Below are positions 57,880-64,000 of a stretch of DNA of 64,000 nt, one piece after another. A program made the position numbers and the translations under genes. The notes beneath the pieces are model-generated. The model saw only the letters and a list, made by a program, of their open reading frames with translations. It was not told the origin of the DNA and searched no databases. The DNA comes from Ricinus communis (Eukaryota; Streptophyta; Magnoliopsida; Malpighiales; Euphorbiaceae), in contig NC_063263.1 in NCBI RefSeq assembly GCF_019578655.1, positions 2,418,001 through 2,482,000 of the forward strand, in the 5' to 3' direction. The stretch's first letter is position 1; each line of letters starts with the position of its first letter.

Positions 57880-59556
57880 TGAAAATTGTTCCTTTATTAA
57901 AAATCTAATAGTGACAATTTTATTCCATTGACCTAGGCCACTGCACTAACAATAATGGCATTGATGGCACAATTCCATCTTGAGTTACATCATATGGATA
58001 TGAGCATGCCATGCTGCAAGAAGGCCCTTCCATTGTACAACACATGGCTTGTTGCCACAAGCCTTGGGTTGGGGCATGAAGGCTGGCCTCTGTCGAACAC
58101 ATCGGGCTCCAATAGGTATGTGTCAATGTTCATTCTTCAAGGTCTTTGGCTCAGATCCTTCCAAGGTGTTGAGAATACGTGTTGACATATGCAACTCATC
58201 ATATATATTAGTGTGCAATGTATTTAATAGTAGTGCACTAAAATACTAGCATAGTCTTATCATGCCAAAACTTCATTTTCGTTTGTTTTGATGTGTAAGT
58301 CCAATTTGCTATTTAAGGTTTTGATCTAATATAGAAGTCTGATTTGATGTGGAAGTCTAAAATGTGATCTTTATTCTAATATTTAAGTCTAATTTAATAT
58401 GATTCTATAAAAGTCTGATCTCTATTTTAGTTAAAATATGATGTTCTTGTTTGAATTGATGCTCATATTTGATGTAGAGGTTCGATCTCTACTTGAAGTC
58501 TAAAATTTTTATTATGATGTTCAATTCTAATCTCATGTGCAAGTCCAATCTATTGCTCGGCTTGCTCAGTGTGGTTTTAATGATATAAAAGGATCTCTTG
58601 ATTGGTGTCGAATGATGTTCAAGGTCTAATTTTTTTTTATCTTCCATTGAAATTTGGTCCCTAGTTGATTATTTAATCGCATTGATTTTTAGTTTATCTA
58701 TATGACTAATTTTGTTTGATGTTTGTCAGATTAATATGATGTGCAATGTCTGTCTAACTAAATCTGTATGATGTTTATTTGATTGAAAGATTTTCCTGAT
58801 TGATTCTGATTTGCCTATCTGATTAACTTATATCTAATGTCTATCTAATTAATACGTATGGTTTTTGCCTGATATCAGCCGAATTAACTATCGCCTAATA
58901 TTTGTCTAATTATCTTTTTCTGATTGATTTGTTTGTTTAGTTTTGTCTGATTGACTAATTAGTTTGATTATGATCATCTTATGGATTTTTGCTTGTTTGA
59001 TTATCAGGGTTCTAATTCTGAATGTTTGATTATTTGGTTTTTATCTTAGCTATTTGATCGATTCAATATGATGTTTGTCAAATTAACTGATTTATCTCAT
59101 TAACTTTTGATGATCTAATTATTGATTATTGGTTTTTAATAGATTTCTTGATATTTGATTTCAAGAAACGTTGTTGATTTGGCAATGGTCTAATTATGCT
59201 AATTGTAATTGCAAGCTTTTAATCTAAAAAGAAATTTACTTTGGGCCTTAACTTTTTCCTAGGTTGCATTTTTGAATTTCAACCTTGCGAGCTAGTCTAA
59301 CTTTTGCCTAGGTTGCCCTTTGAAGTTTTCAACTCAAAAGGTTGCTATAATTCTAGCCAAAGTTATCATTCAGAATCTAAACCTAGTAAGCAATCTTTTC
59401 TTCTCTTCTTCTTTATTTCAAATAACGAGTTTGGTTTTTTCTTAAAGGATCTTTTTAATAACTTCAATCTAATTTGAGTCATTGCTTTTTTCAAAATTGA
59501 GGTATAACTCTAATTTGGCTCGAGGTTGAAGAGCTTAGTGGTGAATGAATCAATTT
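57880..59556. other. Unclassified DNA, no gene seen
   Basis: 57900-58200 is less AT-rich and open on both strands, without recognisable motifs. 58300-59200 is T-rich with loosely repeated TCTGATT/TTTGATGT words. Confidence 0.45.
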
Positions 59557-60889
59557 CACTACGAAAGAAATGTATTTAATGACGGACTTTGTTGTTGCTA
59601 ATAAAGGGGTGACATCGGTAAAAGAAAATAGCAACGACATAGAGACATACACATGTCATCGTTAAAATGGTTGTTATTACAAAGTCAACAATGTTGTGGG
59701 TGGTTGTCGTTAGGTTTATCAACAAATTTATTATTGGTAAAGGCAATAAACGACATCGCTAAAAATGTAGCCAAGTGGCATCATATCTCAAATTAGCAAC
59801 GAGCAAGGTTGTCAATATACCTTTGGTAGATTTAGCGACGAATATTAGTCGTCGATAGAAGTTTTTAGATTTTAAAAAATAAATGTTGTGATAATCTGTC
59901 GCTAAATGTAGAATTTATTTTCTCATTGTCATTATTACATCGCTAAGTGCGTGATTTTTTTAAATTGAATTTATTAATTATATTTTATTGATTTATTAAT
60001 TAAATTCAAACAATGCATAATAAAATTAATTGTAAATTTTTCTATAAAAAATTTAATAAGACTGCTCATTCACAAATAAAATATTATGGAAAATAATATT
60101 AAATTTTAAGATAAATATTAAAAATGTAATAAAATTTACAAGAAATAATGTTTCAGAAAAATGAAAAATAACTTTCTAATTAGAGGTAGTGGAGGAATCA
60201 TCTCGATCGTCTACACTAGGATCTGGTGTATCAATAGCAGAAGCACCAGGTGGTGGAGCAGGTGTAGGTGGTGTAATGATACCAACACCAAATATCTATA
60301 TCTTTATGTTGCATTGTTCCCTCACGGACATGCCTCTCTCTTCCTTCTTGCTTCACACCAGCCCATGGTATGTTATCAGACTACTACCATGTGTTGGTAG
60401 GAGGATCCCTTCTTGGGAAGAGAAGCAATTTACAACTGGAGTCAAAACAAAGTCGAAAGTCTTAGTGAGAAACTAACCCTTTTAGTCAGCTATGTGGGCC
60501 TCATACTCCTGGTCGAGCTCCACTTGAACCTCATGCTTAAGTGCCTCCTACGACTGATCAAAAGAAGCATCGCTCAAACTGCTAGACGGCTAGGTGAAAG
60601 TGCATGTCTTTGACCCTAAGCCATAGATGCGCTACTTCTTCTCCCACTAACGATATTGAGGAACAATTATGACATATCAACTGCAGGAGGATTGGAAGAA
60701 TCCTCACCAGGATGAGATGCAATAGCTACACGTGCCTCAACAGAATCCTGAGATTTGAAAAATAAAAGGCAATATATGTAAGCCCTTTGAGTATAAAACA
60801 TAATAAATAATTACTTATTTATAAATATAGAAGTCACTTATGGTAATCTACTGGGATTTACAATCGATGAACTAGGTAATCGAGCTTAT

Positions 60890-61323
60890 TGTGCAACTGC
60901 TTTAACAACTCAAAAGTAATAGGATCACGACCCAACTCAATGGACTAAACAAAAGAAAAATAAAAAACTAAATTATTTATAAGTCATAAATGGAATACAA
61001 AAATTGCAATTAAATAATTAAAAAGTATACAATCATTACTAGTGTCCATTTATGGCCGATGGCCTATTTCGACTTAGTAGTGTGACGAGAAGGGCATGCA
61101 CCAGGTCTGACAACTGCTTTAATAGTTGAAAAGCAATAGGATCGCGACCCAACTCAATAGACTAAACAAAAGAAAATTAAAATATTAAATTATTTATAAG
61201 TCATAAATGGAATATAAAAATTATAATTAAATAATTGAAAAGTGTAAAATTATTACTAGTATCCATCTACAGTCGATGGCCGATCTCGATCTGGTAATGT
61301 GATTAGCAGGGCCTGTACCAAGT
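60890..61323 (-). repeat. 217-bp tandem duplication of an exon-intron unit
   Basis: Landmarks recur exactly 217 bp apart: AATAGGATC(A/G)CGACCCAACTC at 60917 and 61134, and ACTAGTRTCCATYTAYRG at 61038 and 61255. Each unit holds the coding piece reading ELGRDPI on the minus strand and an AT-rich intron-like part. The region before the first unit and the 61-codon stretch after the second are related, so there may be a partial third copy. Confidence 0.8.
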
Positions 61324-61851
61324 CTGGCACCTTGCTGAGATAGTTATTGCTATGAGTCTTAGAGGTCTTCCTGAGGCCTCTTCCTGTTGCTCTTTCAGCC
61401 AAAAACCATTTTTCGATATCTCTCGGCTGCCTGCCTAGCATAACTTTGCGGAGACCCTCCTCGTACTTAGGGTCCTAATTGAACAGATTTTACAAGAAAA
61501 AAAAAATGTCAATATTAATCTCCCTAAAATATAGACATACTTTCGGTAAAACTGGTTTATTTCTACTAAAAAATAGTTTACACAATTCATCATATAATTA
61601 AAATAACCTCAATCTCAGCATAAGTCAATGGAAACATGTTTATTACATTTAAATACTTTTAGAAATTTATAATTATATAGTAATTATTACCTTAAACTCA
61701 ATGAAGTATGTGTCCTTTGTCTCATTAGGCATAAACCTCCACACATAGCTCTCATACTCTATGGCATTCTTGAAAGTTTTAGAGATTCTCATAGAGTGCA
61801 TTATGAGATGATAACAAACTATATATAATATTAAAAACGATGTTAGTCTAT

Positions 61852-61858
<7 letters not shown>

Positions 61859-61900
<42 letters not shown>
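61859..61900. repeat. (AT)n microsatellite
   Basis: About 21 perfect AT units. Confidence 0.95.
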
Positions 61901-61901
<1 letters not shown>

Positions 61902-62410
61902 TATTACATTTAATATACAAATAAATACTTAAATCTATCACTTCTCATTTTCAATCTAGATCTCAGGCTTAGAACTCCCTAATGAAGACCCAATGGATTA
62001 GGTCCTAGACGGTGGTGGCATTAGTGTAGTGTGTGGTGGTACTGTAATGGATGGTGGAATGGGGGGTTTAGTAAAGGGTGGTAGAGACAATGGTAGCCTC
62101 GAGATGAACTTTTATACCCAAGTTATCGGTTAAAACCACTCGTACTTGAATAGTATATCTCTTCATTGGCAAATTTGCATACTCTAACTCTGCAACGTCT
62201 AAAACTCAGCCTTAATAATCGCTCTCATCCACATTGTAACTTTATCCTTTTTAGCACACTTCGTGATTCATCATTGTTCTACTTGAAATGTGTCCAAGTA
62301 TGTGGAATTTGAGTCCATTCATAAAATACCCTAGATAGATGATGATAAATCTCAAAGGGCCTTTTGATAGGTCCACTATGAGTTGCTTCAGTATGTTATT
62401 AATAGCATCA

Positions 62411-63127
62411 TCTTACAAGATAGCCTTGGTTTCTATTTTGTAGTTTTGGAGAATTATATATTTTTTTGGGTCTTATTTACTCAACCAAAATCTGGTTGTG
62501 GCAATCCAAAAGGCATTGCAAAGCTAACAATGAGGGTTATAAATTTTGTATTTTGTGTTTGAGCTAGTCGACCACCTTCAAGGTCCAAAATATATCATAA
62601 TTTAGAGTTAATATATGAATAAGTCAAATGTATTTTGTTAGATTTGGAATAGTCAAAATGTCTAAAATATAACAAATTTGACTGGCCAGTACTTTATTAT
62701 TTCTTTTTCTATTAGAATAAATATTTAAGATATCTATTTCATTTCAAAAGATTTTTATTATTGTACTATTAGGATTAAAATCTTATTTCTTTCTATTTTA
62801 TATTAGATTTTATCTTTGTAAATACCTTATGTAGCTAATATATTATTAGAGATTTGAATGGAATAAAATAAAAGAGTATTCTCTCTTGACCTTTGGCAAA
62901 AACATGAGTACTTATAAAATCTTAGGATATATGGCGAACAACTACTCCACTTATCAATTAGACTTTTGCATTTAGTTGTGGCGTCTTCCTTATAACTAGA
63001 GTTCTTACTTGTTATATAAGTATTGAGTTCTAGTTATTCACCTATTCTACTTGAACTTTAGATGATTCTTGTCAACTATCTATTTCTGATTTGGGTCTAT
63101 CATATTAGATAGTTTAGGTTCGTATCA
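62411..63127 (+). repeat. 5' LTR of the short copia-type element
   Basis: 717 bp, starting TCTTACAAGAT (TG to TC at the tip) and ending TCGTATCA just before the primer site. Confidence 0.75.
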
Positions 63128-63129
63128 TT

Positions 63130-63141
63130 TGGTACTAGAGC
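63130..63141 (+). promoter_or_regulatory. tRNA-Met-like primer-binding site
   Basis: TGGTACTAGAGC is two substitutions from TGGTATCAGAGC and lies 2 bp after the 5' LTR. Confidence 0.75.
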
Positions 63142-63570
63142 TTTGGTTTTTAAACTCAAGGTTTATCCTTTCTTTGTTTATTTGTGTCTGTATTACATAT
63201 CAAAAAAATTTAAAGATATTTGTTTGAATTTTATTGTATTTTTTATTAAAAATTATATTTTACTTCCGTACTCTAGTTTTGTGCCATTTTGTGCCTTATT
63301 AAGATTTGTACATTTGAAAATTATTAAAAGTCAAGTTAAACATAATTATATTATTGGTATTGGCTTTCAGTATACATTTTTAGAGTTTGTAATTCTTTAT
63401 AATTGTTGTGTCTGAAATTATCATTATTGGAGTTCTTGATTTTAATGTGTTAATAATTTGCGATTCTTGGGTGAAAATATTTGAGGGAGTGAAAGATTAT
63501 CTCTAACATCCTTCTACAGTGTCAATAAAAAAATAAGATAAAGGTATATGATTCGAGGATAAATCATCTT

Positions 63571-63589
63571 TGAAAAAGAGAGAATGATG
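63571..63589 (+). promoter_or_regulatory. Polypurine tract
   Basis: TGAAAAAGAGAGAATGATG lies directly before the 3' LTR start TGTTACAAGAC at 63590, as in copia elements, where GA-rich tracts prime plus-strand synthesis. Confidence 0.7.
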
Positions 63590-64000
63590 TGTTACAAGAC
63601 AACCTTAGTTCTAAATTTGCAGTTCTGAAGCATTAATATTATTTTTAGTCTTAATTACTCTACTAAATTTAGATTGAAGCGATTCAAAAGGCGTTGACAA
63701 GCTAACAAGGAAGGTTATAAATTTTTTGTTTTGGGTTTGAACTAGTTCGACCATCTTGAGGGTCCAAAATGTATCACAATTTGGAGTTAATAATTGACTA
63801 AGTCATATATATTTAAAACACTTTGAATAGCCAAAACTTCTTGAATATAAGGTATTTGACTAGTCAAAGTAGTTTATTATTCTTTTATATCATAATACGT
63901 ATTTAAGATATTTATTTCATTTAGGAAGATTTTTTTATTATTGTACTATTAGAATTAGGACTTTATTTCTTCCTATTCTGTATCAAGGTTTCTACCTTTA
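63590..64000 (+). repeat. 3' LTR of the short copia-type element, incomplete
   Basis: Begins TGTTACAAGACAACC. About 410 bp are inside the window and parallel 62411-62820. Confidence 0.8.

Larger units (their letters stand above)
59557..62200. mobile_element. CACTA (En/Spm)-like element, left terminus and degenerate coding region
   Basis: The terminus CACTACGAAAGAAATG at 59557 resembles the CACTAC(A/G)A ends of the superfamily. The next 400 bp hold repeated TCGCTAAA/GCGACGA/ATCGTTAA words in both senses, like CACTA subterminal repeats. On the minus strand, 60840-61760 shows exon-like pieces: IELGRDPITFELLKQLHNKL, the 61-codon stretch 61256-61441 and YVWRFMPNETKDTYFIEF at about 61690-61750. 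These vaguely resemble plant En/Spm-associated proteins (LGR.PT..E). No matching TAGTG right end with subterminal repeats was found, so the extent is a guess. Confidence 0.5.
62411..64000 (+). mobile_element. Short copia-type LTR element, cut by the window edge
   Basis: A 5' LTR (62411-63127), a tRNA-Met-like primer site, a 462-bp interior and the start of a 3' LTR (63590 onward) are visible. The LTRs match along 410 bp (shared TTACAAGA, TCAAAAGGCGTTG-like, AGGGTTATAAATTTT, GGTCCAAAATRTATCA, TATTTAAGATAT and TTATTATTGTACTATTAG). The interior cannot encode gag-pol: its longest frame is 90 codons (63143-63415) with no known motif. It is either a non-autonomous (TRIM/LARD-like) element or a large internal deletion. 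Confidence 0.8.

Noticed and set aside
57920..58249. Overlapping 66-76-codon ORFs
   Set aside because: Both strands are open with no motif; judged accidental.

Overview
The window is a gene-poor, AT-rich stretch of plant nuclear DNA, most probably from a eudicot. It holds spliced genes, plant Ty3/gypsy (Athila-like) and Ty1/copia elements, a probable CACTA element and an endogenous plant pararetrovirus. The species cannot be fixed from the sequence; a woody eudicot would be unsurprising, but that is a guess. One protein-coding gene looks intact: a seven-exon cytokinin-activating LOG gene on the minus strand (38333-39794), with a TATA-like stretch and two CACGTG boxes upstream. Nearly everything else is mobile-element debris.

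Layout. 1-11519: a rearranged endogenous caulimovirid (florendovirus/petuvirus-like) locus in four blocks. A (1-961) is inverted ORF2. B (962-2138) is zinc knuckle plus protease, forward. C (2139-9861) is a forward, nearly genome-length copy: leader, movement protein, linker, coat protein with zinc knuckle, protease, RT-RNase H, ORF2, TATA box, poly(A) site and the start of the tRNA-Met primer site. D (9862-11519) is inverted: coat fragment, leader with primer site, movement protein. All reading frames are broken. The locus ends in a (CA)n(TA)n(TG)n microsatellite. 11594-15156: AT-rich DNA with a perfect hairpin and a 30-bp tandem duplication. 15157-18461: a decayed Ty1/copia element, minus strand, with both LTRs. 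19847-21435: a cluster of palindromic motifs beside a plant-mobile-domain-like pseudogene. 23029-25216: a solo LTR (minus) with TSD TTTAT. 25616-29018: an RNase H fragment, a roughly 1.1-kb foldback element, a degenerate repeat and a TIR-bounded element.

29953-36812: an Athila-like gypsy element with two LTRs, tRNA-Asp primer site, gag and protease but no RT or integrase. 38333-39794: the LOG gene. 43567-44010: a copia LTR and primer-site fragment. 44424-52650: a second Athila-like element, again gag-protease only, whose 3' LTR is split by a 2.9-kb solo LTR (48143-51075, TSD CATAG) of the same family as 23029-25216. 53380-55740: fragments of a copia polyprotein. 57391-57731: short tandem repeats. 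59557 to about 62200: a CACTA-like terminus and a degenerate coding region with a 217-bp tandem duplication. 62411-64000: a copia-type LTR element with only about 460 bp between its LTRs, running off the window.

There is no operon-like logic: the LOG gene is an isolated locus among nested transposons. The least ordinary feature is the caulimovirid locus. It keeps a genome-length unit opened at the reverse-transcription primer site, repeatedly uses primer-site-proximal sequence at its junctions, and has inverted flanking blocks that could form double-stranded RNA if transcribed. All identifications come from reading motifs and comparing regions of the window by eye; no database search was run.
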